Source: Modicisalibacter radicis (GTDB lineage: Bacteria; Pseudomonadota; Gammaproteobacteria; Pseudomonadales; Halomonadaceae). Taken from it: a stretch of 42,931 nt of DNA. Positions 1-7,642 of the stretch are shown piece after piece (positions within the stretch are counted from its first letter, which is position 1; each line of letters begins with the position of its first letter). A program made the translations under genes and the position numbers. The stretch covers positions 1 to 42,931 of the forward strand of contig NZ_CAAHFN010000066.1 in assembly GCF_900961225.1 (NCBI RefSeq), in the 5' to 3' direction. The notes beneath the pieces were generated by a model. The model worked only from the letters and a program-made list of their open reading frames with translations. It had not been told where the DNA came from and made no database searches.

Positions 1-46
1 CGGGCACCACCTTGGCAATGGCATCGATGGCATTGCTGAAATGCAT
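1..46 (-). CDS. possible 5' end of an unidentified gene (partial)
   Basis: On the minus strand an ATG at 46-44 opens a frame that stays open to the window edge and reads MHFSNAIDAIAKVVP. A purine-rich stretch, AGGGAAAGG, ends four bases before this ATG and would serve as a ribosome site. Fifteen codons are too few to name a family. The ribosome site lies inside the 3' arm of the perfect hairpin at 48-84, so translation may depend on melting that hairpin. If no gene continues to the left of the window, this call is wrong. Confidence 0.3.
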   Translation of the reverse strand, partial: MHFSNAIDAIAKVVP

Positions 47-47
47 G

Positions 48-84
48 GACCTTTCCCTGTCAGTGTACCTGACAGGGAAAGGTC
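48..84. repeat. perfect 16-bp inverted repeat, 5-base loop
   Basis: The arms GACCTTTCCCTGTCAG (48-63) and CTGACAGGGAAAGGTC (69-84) are exact reverse complements around TGTAC. No T-run follows on either strand, so it is not a standard intrinsic terminator. On the minus strand the second arm holds the purine-rich candidate ribosome site of the possible gene starting at 46. It could be a translational switch, an operator, or part of a dispersed palindromic repeat. Confidence 0.85.
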
Positions 85-257
85 TCATGATCAGCTTATT
101 GAAGGTAGGCTTAACTGACTGGCATTACGGCTACGGCCGCGCCTTTTTCATGGGCTCGCCAGGAGTTCGTGGTGCCACGGGTCCGATCTCGGTGGGGTTG
201 AGTTCCAGTATCGCTTTTATACCGTTATCTTCGCGTGCCGCAGATAAGTCGATCCCT

Positions 258-539
258 TCATGTTGCCGCTTCCAGGGCGGCGATGCGGGCGAGTGCCGTC
301 GACCGGTCGGTGCCGCACACTTCGGGGTCGAAGTCGAAGCGCCGACAGACCGCCGGGCGGCGTGGATCATCGAACAGGCGGCAGAGGTTGTCGTCATCGA
401 GTTGCACGCAGCGGACTCCGGCCGGCTTGCCATCGGGCATGCCGGGGATCGCCGAGCTGATCGAAGGCGCAATGCAGCACGCGCCGCAGCCCGCCCGGCA
501 ACCGTCGCTGCCTGAGTCGCTGGAGATGAGTTCGCTCAT
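258..539 (-). CDS. YkgJ-type cysteine-cluster protein
   Basis: A 93-residue protein with an N-terminal cluster CxxxCxxCC (in GCRAGCGACC, about residues 12-19) and further Cys at CVQL, NLCRLF, AVCRRF and EVCG. This matches the YkgJ/UPF0153 family, whose cysteines are predicted to bind a metal, probably zinc or Fe-S; its biochemical role is unknown. The ATG at 539 overlaps the TGA of the queD-like gene by four bases, so it is the last gene of the queC-queE-queD unit and translationally coupled. A longer frame runs up to 644 but is the shadow of queD. Family is confident, function is not. Confidence 0.8.
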   Translation of the reverse strand: MSELISSDSGSDGCRAGCGACCIAPSISSAIPGMPDGKPAGVRCVQLDDDNLCRLFDDPRRPAVCRRFDFDPEVCGTDRSTALARIAALEAAT

Positions 540-1399
540 GGTTCGCTCGTGACGGGGGCAGGCCGTGGCGATTCGGCACAGGCTCCCTTGTCGATGCCCT
601 CGAAGGCCTGGACGCGGATATGGGCGTCCGGCGCATCGTGGCATGACACCTGCGCGGCCAGCCAGGCGGCGATCTGCTCCACGGTCGTCGCCGTGGGCAG
701 CAATTCACAGCGCTCGCGGGGCAGGGTCAGGCGGAATTCACCCTGACTGGCCCGGTAGCCGAGCGTCACCCTTGTATCCGTCTGCTCGAGGATATCCTCG
801 ACATGAGCCAGATAGCGTGTGTCGAGACGCCTGGCCCAGTGGCGCTCGAGTGAGGGTCGGCGTTCGCCGTCGCACCAGATCAGCAGCCGCGAGCGGTGGC
901 CATGAGCGATACGCTGACAGTTTCCGCCATGTCGCTTGAGGCCGTGACTATAACCATAGGCCGCGCCTTCGATGGCTTCTTCGGTGAATCGCAGGCGCAC
1001 CGATTCGACCCGTCGGGGCGGGTGCTGAATGAGTCGTTCCCCATAGAGAGCCGCCAGACGTTCAGCGGTAATGGCCGGCCAGGGCAGCAGCGTGAAGGCC
1101 TGTCGAGGCCCGCGCACATCCATGGCGTAAGGCTGCGTGGTTCGAACGATGCAATCCTCGTCCTGGAAAGTGACCGTGACGCCCGGCGCCCGGGTTGGCA
1201 CCAGCAGGGTGTGGTCGGGGCCGTTGTCCAGGCTTGCCTTGATCCAGGGCTTCACCTCGCCGAAATCGAACAGCATGCCATCCGCACCCAGTTGTCCATC
1301 GAGTTCGACATCGACGCCCCAGCTTGCGCCGCTGAGCCCTCTTTGCGGACACCAGAAGGAGACATCGACATGGCTGATGTGGTTGACGAAAAGAGTCAT
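536..1399 (-). CDS. queD: QueD-like 6-carboxytetrahydropterin synthase, long two-domain form
   Basis: Expected to convert 7,8-dihydroneopterin triphosphate to 6-carboxytetrahydropterin, an early step to preQ0 and queuosine. At 287 residues it is more than twice the usual QueD length of about 120. The C-terminal half holds the zinc and catalytic features: H152, C161, the HGH at 166-168, a PT..VE segment near 235-241 and E267. The N-terminal half resembles another T-fold unit: it has DFGEVK at 45-50 and an LDNGPDH segment near 57-63, but where HGH is expected it reads SGAS. It looks like a tandem T-fold in which each half kept a different part of the active site. The stop overlaps the next gene, and it begins at the stop of queE. 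The neighbours queE and queC make the pathway assignment strong. Confidence 0.85.
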   Translation of the reverse strand: MTLFVNHISHVDVSFWCPQRGLSGASWGVDVELDGQLGADGMLFDFGEVKPWIKASLDNGPDHTLLVPTRAPGVTVTFQDEDCIVRTTQPYAMDVRGPRQAFTLLPWPAITAERLAALYGERLIQHPPRRVESVRLRFTEEAIEGAAYGYSHGLKRHGGNCQRIAHGHRSRLLIWCDGERRPSLERHWARRLDTRYLAHVEDILEQTDTRVTLGYRASQGEFRLTLPRERCELLPTATTVEQIAAWLAAQVSCHDAPDAHIRVQAFEGIDKGACAESPRPAPVTSEP

Positions 1400-2052
1400 C
1401 AGTCGATTCCAAGCGTTTTATGAGTCTGCAGCGAGAGACGCCATTGCGGATTTTCCAGGCAATAGGACAGCGCCGCAGTGAGCGGATCGGAGCAATGGCG
1501 GGAGGACGCGATGCCCGATGTGTCCATGGGCTGCAGGTAGAAATGGTCGAAGCCCAGGCTCGCGAAGCGCGATGGCGGGGCGTCGTGCTGAGGATAGACC
1601 AGCTTGAGTTCGTCGCCGTGGTCGATAGCCAGCGTCGTCGTGCTTTTGGGGCTGACGCATAGCCAGTCGATGCCGGGTGGCGCCGGTAGCGTGCCATTGG
1701 TCTCCACGGCAACCTCGAAGCCGCGAGCCTGCATGGCCTCGATCAGGCCTGCGTCGAGTTGCAGCAGAGGCTCGCCGCCGGTGAAGACCACATAGGGCGT
1801 GGCCGCCGTCAGCGGGTGTGGCCACAGTGCGGCGAGATGTCCGGCCAGCTCGCCGGCGTCGTTGAAGCGGCCGCCATTCTGGCCGTCGCTGCCGACAAAG
1901 TCCGTATCGCAGAAACGGCAGGCGCTGTGTGCCCTGTCGGCCTCGCGTCCCGACCACAGGTTACAGCCGGTGAAGCGGCAGAAAACGCTGGCTCTGCCGG
2001 TACGCGCGCCCTCGCCCTGAAGCGTGTAGAAGGCTTCCTTGAGGTGGTACAT
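1399..2052 (-). CDS. queE: 7-carboxy-7-deazaguanine synthase
   Basis: Radical SAM enzyme that rearranges 6-carboxytetrahydropterin to 7-carboxy-7-deazaguanine. The 217-residue protein has its iron-sulfur cysteines at C30, C45 and C48, a C-X14-C-X2-C arrangement known for one QueE clade instead of the usual CX3CX2C. The SAM-contact segment VFTGGEPLLQ and the later VETNGT follow in the expected order, and FYTLQGEGARTG near residue 8 is a classic QueE opening. The start is the ATG at 2052; the open frame extends to 2376 only because it shadows queC. It sits two bases downstream of queC and touches queD. Confidence 0.95.
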   Translation of the reverse strand: MYHLKEAFYTLQGEGARTGRASVFCRFTGCNLWSGREADRAHSACRFCDTDFVGSDGQNGGRFNDAGELAGHLAALWPHPLTAATPYVVFTGGEPLLQLDAGLIEAMQARGFEVAVETNGTLPAPPGIDWLCVSPKSTTTLAIDHGDELKLVYPQHDAPPSRFASLGFDHFYLQPMDTSGIASSRHCSDPLTAALSYCLENPQWRLSLQTHKTLGID

Positions 2053-2054
2053 CC

Positions 2055-2756
2055 TCACGACTCCATCGGCAGGGTGCGATAAGCCAATGGATCGGCGAGG
2101 CCTCGTGCGGCGAAGGCCGCCAGGCGTTCGCGGCAGCTGCCGCATGCGCCGCAGGCCAGCTCGCCGCCCTGGTAGCAGGTCCAGGTCTCGGCATAGTCGA
2201 GCCCCATGCCCAGGCCATCGGCGAGGATGTCGGCCTTGCTGGCGTGCAGGTAGGGGGCCTCGATGCGCACGGCATTGAAGTTGGCCACCGCCGAGGCGGC
2301 ATTCATGCGCTCGACGAATTCGGGTCGACAATCCGGATAGAGCACGTGATCGCCACCGTGGGCGCCGTAGAAACATACATCGGCACCGATGTTGACGGCA
2401 TGGGCGATCGCCAGCGACAGCAGAATCATGTTGCGGTTGGGGACCATGGTGGTCGCCAGGCTATCGCTATCGTAGTCGCCGTTGGGCAGCGTTCGGCTGC
2501 TGTCGGTCAGGGCGGAAGCGTCGATCAGCGAATGAATCGCCCGGATGTCGATCACCTGGTGGGCGAGATCCAGCCGTTGGCAGACGCGGCGCGCGATATC
2601 GAGTTCCCTGGCATGGCGTTGGCCGTAGTCGAAGGACAGGGCGTGTACCGAATAGCCTTGGCGAAGGGCATGGTGCAGGACGGTATAGGAGTCCATACCG
2701 CCGGAATAGATGACGACGGCCCTGGCGGATGCCGTGGCCGGGAAAGAATCGTTCAT
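2055..2756 (-). CDS. queC: 7-cyano-7-deazaguanine (preQ0) synthase
   Basis: ATP-dependent enzyme that converts 7-carboxy-7-deazaguanine to preQ0 with ammonia. The 233-residue length is normal. The PP-loop SGGMDS lies at 18-23 and the zinc cysteines at C194, C202, C205 and C208 near the C-terminus. It is the first gene of a leftward queC-queE-queD-ykgJ-like unit with gaps of zero to two bases, so the unit is probably one transcript. A plausible sigma-70 promoter lies about 95 bases upstream (2846-2875). Confidence 0.96.
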   Translation of the reverse strand: MNDSFPATASARAVVIYSGGMDSYTVLHHALRQGYSVHALSFDYGQRHARELDIARRVCQRLDLAHQVIDIRAIHSLIDASALTDSSRTLPNGDYDSDSLATTMVPNRNMILLSLAIAHAVNIGADVCFYGAHGGDHVLYPDCRPEFVERMNAASAVANFNAVRIEAPYLHASKADILADGLGMGLDYAETWTCYQGGELACGACGSCRERLAAFAARGLADPLAYRTLPMES

Positions 2757-2845
2757 GGTCGGTCCTGCCGGAGAATTTATTGGTCCGTTGAAGACGGCGT
2801 CCGGGATCCGGGTGTCCGGACGTATGATCTTTCTAGCGAGCGGGC

Positions 2846-2875
2846 ATTGTACTCATCGCCGATGCGGACCGACAA
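2846..2875 (-). promoter_or_regulatory. predicted sigma-70 promoter of the que operon
   Basis: On the minus strand TTGTCG (2875-2870) and TACAAT (2851-2846) are separated by 18 bases. Both hexamers fall within a dyad, GGCATTGT (2843-2850) and ACAATGCC (2872-2879), which could be an operator. The leader to queC would be about 90 bases. No preQ1 riboswitch structure could be recognised by eye in it. Confidence 0.45.
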
Positions 2876-2883
2876 TGCCGCAC

Positions 2884-2913
2884 TTGGCGATTCTCGATCA
2901 CAATGCGTACTCT
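2884..2913 (+). promoter_or_regulatory. weak candidate promoter of the SRPBCC gene
   Basis: TTGGCG (2884-2889) and TACTCT (2908-2913) are spaced by 18 bases and lie 32 bases before the ATG at 2946. The -10 hexamer is a poor match, so this is only the best candidate in the gap. Confidence 0.25.
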
Positions 2914-2945
2914 TCTAGGAAAACGTCGGCTCAACAAGGAAGCGC

Positions 2946-3356
2946 ATGGCGACCATCGAACACAGTGCGGTATTGAAGGCGGCACCCGAACGCGTCTATG
3001 CACTGCTGGAACGCATCGAAAACTTTAGCGACTATTCGGACAAGATCGAACGCGTCGAACCCCTCGGCAACGACTGCTATCGCTGGCACATTCACGTGAT
3101 AGGACGTGACTGGCAATTCGACGTGCAGGTCACGGAGCGGCAGCCGCCGCATACGTTGGCCTGGGAATCCCTGGCCGGTGTGCGTAACCAGGGGCGCTAT
3201 ACCCTGACCGCGGTACCGGAGGGCACGCGGGTCGAACTCAGCGTGAGTTACGAGATACGCAACCGCCTGCTCGCCAAGGCGGTGGACAAGGCGGCACGAC
3301 CGCTGGTCAACCAGGTCGGTCAGCAGGTACTGGCCCGGCTCGAGGCCAGACTCTAG
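2946..3356 (+). CDS. SRPBCC-family (START-like) protein
   Basis: A 136-residue protein that opens with ATIEHSAVLKAAPERVYALL, the usual start of polyketide cyclase/START-like SRPBCC proteins, followed by NFSDYSDKIERVEPL and an alternating strand pattern ending in a long C-terminal helix. This fold makes a deep pocket for a hydrophobic ligand; the ligand cannot be told from the sequence. The ribosome site AAGGA lies six bases before the ATG. The gene is divergent from queC and convergent with the HDOD-GGDEF gene, whose stop codon is only eight bases away. Confidence 0.85.
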   Translation: MATIEHSAVLKAAPERVYALLERIENFSDYSDKIERVEPLGNDCYRWHIHVIGRDWQFDVQVTERQPPHTLAWESLAGVRNQGRYTLTAVPEGTRVELSVSYEIRNRLLAKAVDKAARPLVNQVGQQVLARLEARL

Positions 3357-3367
3357 ACCGCGGTCTA
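3354..3367. repeat. 14-bp perfect palindrome spanning two convergent stop codons
   Basis: TAGACCGCGGTCTA contains the TAG stop of the SRPBCC gene at its left end and the TAG stop of the HDOD-GGDEF gene, on the other strand, at its right end. No T-run follows, so termination by it is doubtful. Confidence 0.7.
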
Positions 3368-4840
3368 TTCGTGGGTCACCCGGTTGCGTCCGGTACGCTT
3401 CGACAGGTACATGCGCTGGTCGGCCCGGTGGATCAATTCATCGGTTGAGTCGTAGTCCTCCTCCTTGAGGCTGACGATGCCGACCGAGGCGGTGATCTGG
3501 ATCGCTGCCCCCCGGTGGTCGAGCAACGGACGGCTGCGCAGCGTGTTGCAGATGTGATCGGCGTAGCCGGCGGCCTGGTGGCGGTCGTAACCGGGCAGTA
3601 TCACCATGAACTCCTCACCACCGTAACGGCCGACATGAACGTCCGGATCGCTCAGATCGACGAGCAGGCTGGCAAAATTCTTGAGTACTTCGTCGCCCAC
3701 CGGGTGCCCGTGCTCGTCGTTGATCTGCTTAAAATGGTCGAGGTCGAGAAATACCACCGACAGCTCCTGGGACAGCTGATAGGCCTGTTCGAAATGCGTC
3801 TCGAGCAAGGACAGCAGGTACTGGCGGGTATAGAGCTGGGTCAGCGGGTCATAGCGTAGCGCGTGGTCGAGATGCCAGTTGGCTGCCTGCAGAGCGTCCA
3901 GTTCCTGGCTCTGGTGCTCGAGCCTGGATTGCAGGCGAAGTGCACGATCGAGGAGCAGTTGCTTCGCTTCCATCAGCAGGCGCGGCGAGTCGAGCGTGTC
4001 CGGGGCGTCGACGTCGAAGAGCCCGGCCATCTGGGGAAGTCGCGCCTGGATGCGGCCGAGCAGTTCGCTGCGCTGCTGTTCGTCGCTCAGCCAGGGATCC
4101 AGTTGGGCGAGGGTGCGGTGACCATCCGACGCCAGCCAGATATCGGCAAGACGGCCGGAGAGCATGACGCAGTCACCGGGCAGCGCGATAGCCTCTCGCA
4201 CCGGTCGGTCATGACTGCGGCGTACCCACTCGCAGCAGCGTAATGACAACCCCCAGTTTTCCGTCAGCCAGGCTCCGATCTCGGCATGATCGGCACCGAA
4301 GTGCGAGCGCTCGCGCAGTGCGATCTGGTCGTGGTCGTCGAGGGTGCCGATGACTTCCGTATAATCGAGCGGAGCAACGGCGTTGAGAGCCAGCATGCCG
4401 ATGTCCTGCAATAGCGCCGCCGTGAACACGGGACCGAGTTCGTTGCCCTGGCAGCACAGTGTGGCGAGCTCCTGGGCGGCGATGGCGGCGGTCAACGAGC
4501 GTTGCCAGAAGTGCCTAGTATCGAAGCCGGAGGATTGCGTATCGATACGTGACGCCGTTGCCAGGCTGAAACCCAGCGAGAGGGATATGGTGGTGTCGAG
4601 CCCCAGTCGCTCGACCGCTTCGCGTAGCGTTTCGGCGGGACTGGACTGCGCATAATGGACGGTGTTTGCCAGGGAAATAAGCCGTGCCGTCAGTGCCGGA
4701 TCGTTGTGTAGAGCGTCCAGAATGGGCTGCAGGCGGACATCGGGATCGGCGGCAAGAACGAGGACGCGCTGAATGACAGCCGGAATTGAAGGAAGAGCCG
4801 GACAATCGAGCAATGACTGGATGAGAGGCGATGGTATCAC
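3365..4840 (-). CDS. HDOD-GGDEF signalling protein (predicted diguanylate cyclase)
   Basis: An HDOD domain occupies about residues 5-215 (LPSIPAVIQRVL onward), then a helical linker of about 285-325, then a GGDEF domain to the C-terminus. The catalytic loop is GGEEF at 407-411, and DPLTQLYTRQ and FLDLDHFKQINDEHGHPVGDE are the other hallmarks, so synthesis of cyclic di-GMP is plausible. The inhibitory RxxD site is missing: the four residues at its place read DPDV. The GTG at 4840 is preferred because AGGGA lies seven bases upstream and the HDOD homology starts right after; an in-frame TTG at 4888 would add 16 residues but has no ribosome site. It lies next to the flagellar cluster, which fits a role in motility control, but that is inference. 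Confidence 0.88.
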   Translation of the reverse strand: MIPSPLIQSLLDCPALPSIPAVIQRVLVLAADPDVRLQPILDALHNDPALTARLISLANTVHYAQSSPAETLREAVERLGLDTTISLSLGFSLATASRIDTQSSGFDTRHFWQRSLTAAIAAQELATLCCQGNELGPVFTAALLQDIGMLALNAVAPLDYTEVIGTLDDHDQIALRERSHFGADHAEIGAWLTENWGLSLRCCEWVRRSHDRPVREAIALPGDCVMLSGRLADIWLASDGHRTLAQLDPWLSDEQQRSELLGRIQARLPQMAGLFDVDAPDTLDSPRLLMEAKQLLLDRALRLQSRLEHQSQELDALQAANWHLDHALRYDPLTQLYTRQYLLSLLETHFEQAYQLSQELSVVFLDLDHFKQINDEHGHPVGDEVLKNFASLLVDLSDPDVHVGRYGGEEFMVILPGYDRHQAAGYADHICNTLRSRPLLDHRGAAIQITASVGIVSLKEEDYDSTDELIHRADQRMYLSKRTGRNRVTHE

Positions 4841-5039
4841 TGGCTTATCCCTAGCCGCGAACCACGCCCTGGGCCATGCGAGTGACAAGGCTTAGGGCGA
4901 CGGCGATGATGGCGTATTCTGCAATGAGCGAATATTCATTCTACGTTGCAGATTGTAATTATTACCATCGTTTTGTTACTCGATGTTACGCCAGTCGGTC
5001 AGCGCAAGCCAGCCATACTCGAGTGCCCCGGGCATGTGT

Positions 5040-5492
5040 TCAGGCTGAAGAGGTAACTCCCCCGAAACCGCGACGGCGTGATTGGCCGTTGGGACCGTAG
5101 AGCGCCTTGCCGGCGGCGTTATTGAGAAAGTCGAGGATGCGTTGGTTCTGATTCATGCGCGAACCGATCAGTACGCCATTCAACTGGTTGAGTTGTTTGG
5201 CGTGTAGCGCTCGGCTCAGAAAGGCATGCCAAGCCTCCAGGCACCGGGCATCGCGTGCGGCGGCTTCGGCGCCTTGGCGACCCTGGCCATAGCCGAGCTT
5301 GCTCAGCACGTTACGTCGCTGAGTCTCGAGCGTTTCGAGGCGCTCCATGTGTTGCTGCTTCTGTTGTGCCTGGGCGGCCAGAGTTTCGCCATCGACTTCG
5401 CCTGCGGAGAGGCTGGCACGCTCCGCCTCGAGCAGCGCAATGAATGCCTCGAGGTGCTCTTGTTCGCGCTCGAGGTGTTGGGCCAGGCTCAT
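5040..5492 (-). CDS. flgN: FlgN-type flagellar export chaperone
   Basis: A 150-residue, almost wholly helical protein that starts MSLAQHLEREQEHLEAFIALLEAE, the FlgN pattern. FlgN keeps the hook-junction proteins FlgK and FlgL unfolded and carries them to the flagellar export gate. The C-terminal third has LNQLNGVLIGSRMNQNQRILDFLN, the usual conserved FlgN segment, then NGQSRRR. It lies 33 bases downstream of flgM, as in Salmonella. Assignment rests on this segment and on position. Confidence 0.9.
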   Translation of the reverse strand: MSLAQHLEREQEHLEAFIALLEAERASLSAGEVDGETLAAQAQQKQQHMERLETLETQRRNVLSKLGYGQGRQGAEAAARDARCLEAWHAFLSRALHAKQLNQLNGVLIGSRMNQNQRILDFLNNAAGKALYGPNGQSRRRGFGGVTSSA

Positions 5493-5525
5493 AGGTGTGG
5501 TCTCCGCCGATAAACGTAGTTAGGG

Positions 5526-5804
5526 TCAGGTTTCGGACTTGCCGAGCAGGTCGCGGACGCTGTCGATCAGGCCATCGGCAATGCGCCCTGAATCGATCTC
5601 CAGGCGTCCTTCACTGATTGCCTGGCGAATTTCGGCAACGCGTGCGGTATCGATGTCCTGGGTCGTATCCTGGGTCTTGTTGCTCAGGTGCGCGACGGAA
5701 GCCGGATTCGAGGCTTGTGACTCGGCGTCAGGCTTGACGGGCTGAGCGGCCTTGCTGTCGGTTTGCGTCGGGCGCTGCAGGGGGTGTGTATTGTCGATTT
5801 TCAC
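5526..5804 (-). CDS. flgM: anti-sigma-28 factor FlgM
   Basis: A 92-residue protein with a polar, probably unstructured N-terminal half and a C-terminal segment (about 53-90: ARVAEIRQAISEGRLEIDS, then ADGLIDSVRDLL) that matches the sigma-28-binding helices of FlgM. It holds FliA inactive until the hook is complete and FlgM is exported. A near-consensus sigma-28 promoter lies 36 bases upstream (5840-5866), giving the classic feedback loop in which FliA raises its own inhibitor. Confidence 0.95.
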   Translation of the reverse strand: MKIDNTHPLQRPTQTDSKAAQPVKPDAESQASNPASVAHLSNKTQDTTQDIDTARVAEIRQAISEGRLEIDSGRIADGLIDSVRDLLGKSET

Positions 5805-5839
5805 GGGGCATCCTCTTGATGATTTCGACCTTTCCCTGG

Positions 5840-5866
5840 CTATCGGCCACGCATGGCATAACTTTA
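5840..5866 (-). promoter_or_regulatory. sigma-28 (FliA) promoter of flgM
   Basis: On the minus strand the sequence reads TAAAGTTA, 11 bases, GCCGATAG. The enteric FliA consensus is TAAAGTTT-N11-GCCGATAA, so both boxes differ by one base only and the spacing is exact. It lies in the flgA-flgM gap, where Salmonella also has its class 3 flgM promoter. Confidence 0.9.
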
Positions 5867-5925
5867 ATGGCCGCTTGGGATGGGAAACCCCGGCAGTGTA
5901 ATTCCCGCCGTCTTCGACGGCCAGC

Positions 5926-6657
5926 TCAGAACTCGACGCTCAAACGCTTGGGGCCAATAACCCGAGCCTGGAGCAGCTCGCCGTTGGCGATGCGCAGCCT
6001 GACCTGTTCGCCCATTGCGCCGTTGTCCATCGCCCGGGCCTCGCGACGGATCTGGAAGCCGTCACCGCGAGCGATGACGCTCACGGTCTGCCCGCGCTTG
6101 ACCAGGTCCTGCCGACGCAACTGATAGTCCTGCAGGGGCGTGCCCGCGCGCAAGGCCCGGGTGGTCACCAGCCCCGTAGCGTCACCGATGTGCCTGACGG
6201 CATGCCGCGGCAGTTTTTCCAGCAGCCCCCGCTCGAGGGTCACGTCCTGCGGCGTCAGGGTCGCGCCACGTGCAATGTCCCGCGCCAGGACGACGTGTTC
6301 GACAGCCACCGACACATCGGCTTGAACGTAACGGGTGCGCGGCGCGTCGCCGCTGCAATGAACGCCGACCGCGACTCGCCCATACAGCCGCTGATTGTTC
6401 CGCGGCAGGAAGGGCCGGGGGTCTTCGCAGGCTGGCAAGCGTGCCTGACTGCGCTGCACCGCGACGCTCACGCTGTCGCCCAGGGGGCGGGCCTGTTCGA
6501 CCAGGAAGTCGTGAACGCGTTGCTCGAGCCGCGTTGCCGTCGCGGCGTCCTCGGCCAGCGCCCAGGGAGCACATAGTGCCATGAAGGCAGCGATGGCCAG
6601 CAGCTTCATGAAATGGGTGCCGAGAGACGGGCGGGCACTATGGTTTCGGTTGCGCAT
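5926..6657 (-). CDS. flgA: flagellar P-ring assembly chaperone FlgA
   Basis: Periplasmic chaperone needed to assemble FlgI into the P ring. The 243-residue protein has a signal peptide with a long basic start (MRNRNHSARPS) and a hydrophobic core at about 18-35 ending in ALA. The C-terminal SAF-like part includes VVLARDIARGATLTPQDVTL and GQTVSVIARGDGFQIRREARAMDNGAMGE, typical of FlgA. The ATG at 6657 has GGGGGAA seven to eight bases upstream; the ATG at 6609 would give a shorter signal peptide but has no ribosome site. It is divergent from flgB. Confidence 0.95.
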   Translation of the reverse strand: MRNRNHSARPSLGTHFMKLLAIAAFMALCAPWALAEDAATATRLEQRVHDFLVEQARPLGDSVSVAVQRSQARLPACEDPRPFLPRNNQRLYGRVAVGVHCSGDAPRTRYVQADVSVAVEHVVLARDIARGATLTPQDVTLERGLLEKLPRHAVRHIGDATGLVTTRALRAGTPLQDYQLRRQDLVKRGQTVSVIARGDGFQIRREARAMDNGAMGEQVRLRIANGELLQARVIGPKRLSVEF

Positions 6658-6709
6658 CGATTCTTCCCCCGTGCGTTGGAGACGATTCTAGTACCGGGGA
6701 GTGATCCTC

Positions 6710-6752
6710 ATGCGCGGAAATGATGAGCAAATCGTGGCCTATTTCTTCCTTT
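6710..6752. promoter_or_regulatory. candidate FlhDC box between flgA and flgB
   Basis: The FlhD4C2 consensus is AATGGCAGAAATAGCG, 10-12 bases, then the inverted copy CGCTATTTCTGCCATT. Here 6710-6725 (core GCGGAAATGATG) matches 9 of 16, the gap is 11 bases, and 6737-6752 (GCCTATTTCTTCCTTT) matches 12 of 16. It sits at the middle of the divergent flgA/flgB gap, where class 2 promoters lie in enterics. The first half is weak. Confidence 0.45.
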
Positions 6753-6816
6753 GGGAAGACGGGCCGGCGTCTATTCTCCAGCCTGTACCTTTCCCATCCG
6801 AGCCAGGGGGCAAGAC

Positions 6817-7230
6817 ATGATCGACAAGCTTGACGGAGCGCTGCGCTTTCACCAGGAAGCCCTGAACCTGCGCGCGGAACGTCAGAAAGTGCTGGCAAGC
6901 AATATCGCCAATGCCGACACGCCGAACTACAAGGCGCGCGACTTCGATTTTTCAGCCGAGTTGTCGCGGGTCATGCAGCAGGGACGTCCGGGGGATGGCG
7001 GCCTGGAGTTGGCACGCACCTCTGGCCGGCACATCGCGGCTCAGGCCCCGGCGGGGGCGGGGCGTGACCTGCTGTATCGGGTACCCGACCAGCCGAGCCT
7101 CGATGGCAATACCGTCGACATGGATCGTGAGCGGGCTCAGTTCGCCGACAACGCGGTTCGCTATCAGGCGGGGCTGACCATCATGAATCGCAAGATTCAG
7201 GGCATGAAGACCGCGATGCAACCGGAGTAA
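6817..7230 (+). CDS. flgB: flagellar proximal rod protein FlgB
   Basis: A 137-residue rod subunit. It starts [37 protein letters not shown] (the [16 protein letters not shown] segment is the FlgB form of the rod/hook N-terminal motif) and ends with a helix containing [30 protein letters not shown] lies six bases upstream of the ATG at 6817; the frame is open to 6751 but has no ribosome site there. First gene of flgBCDEFGHIJ. Confidence 0.97.
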   Translation: MIDKLDGALRFHQEALNLRAERQKVLASNIANADTPNYKARDFDFSAELSRVMQQGRPGDGGLELARTSGRHIAAQAPAGAGRDLLYRVPDQPSLDGNTVDMDRERAQFADNAVRYQAGLTIMNRKIQGMKTAMQPE

Positions 7231-7234
7231 CAGC

Positions 7235-7642
7235 ATGTCCATGTTCAGCATTTTCGATATTTCCGGTTCGGCGCTGACCGCTCAGTCGCAGCGCATGAAC
7301 GTCACGGCCAGCAACCTGGCCAACGCCGACAGCGTCGCCGGCCCGGACGGCGAAGCCTACCGCGCCAAGCAGGTGATGTTCGAGACGCGCTCCCAGGTTT
7401 CCAGCGGCGTCGGCGGCGTCCGCGTCAGCGAAGTCGTCGAGGATCCTACGCCGATGCGCCGCGAATATCGCCCGGCGCATCCACTGGCCGACGAGGAGGG
7501 CTACGTGACGATGCCCAATGTCGAGCCGGTCAACGAGATGGTCAACATGATTGCTGCCTCTCGTTCCTATCAGGCCAACGTCGAGGTCATGAACACCAGC
7601 AAGACGCTGATGCTCAAGACGCTGACGCTGGGCGAGAACTAA
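7235..7642 (+). CDS. flgC: flagellar proximal rod protein FlgC
   Basis: A 135-residue rod subunit, the usual length. The N-terminal [22 protein letters not shown] and the C-terminal [31 protein letters not shown] are the FlgC signature segments. It follows flgB by four bases. Its stop is followed at once by the palindromic element at 7643-7783, which separates it from flgD. Confidence 0.97.
   Translation: MSMFSIFDISGSALTAQSQRMNVTASNLANADSVAGPDGEAYRAKQVMFETRSQVSSGVGGVRVSEVVEDPTPMRREYRPAHPLADEEGYVTMPNVEPVNEMVNMIAASRSYQANVEVMNTSKTLMLKTLTLGEN

Noticed and set aside
57..75. CTGT...ACAG in the left hairpin as a LexA box
   Set aside because: The two half-sites are 11 bases apart instead of 8, and they are part of a longer stem.
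131..257. Minus-strand reading downstream of the Cys-cluster gene (NGIKAILELNPTEIGP...)
   Set aside because: It has no start codon of its own, being the tail of a shadow frame of the Cys-cluster gene. A 14-codon frame that starts at that gene's stop is too short to support.
5506..5513. GCCGATAA on the plus strand between flgN and flgM, a perfect FliA -10 box
   Set aside because: The bases at the right distance upstream (5487-5494) do not resemble TAAAGTTT, and it points antisense to flgM.
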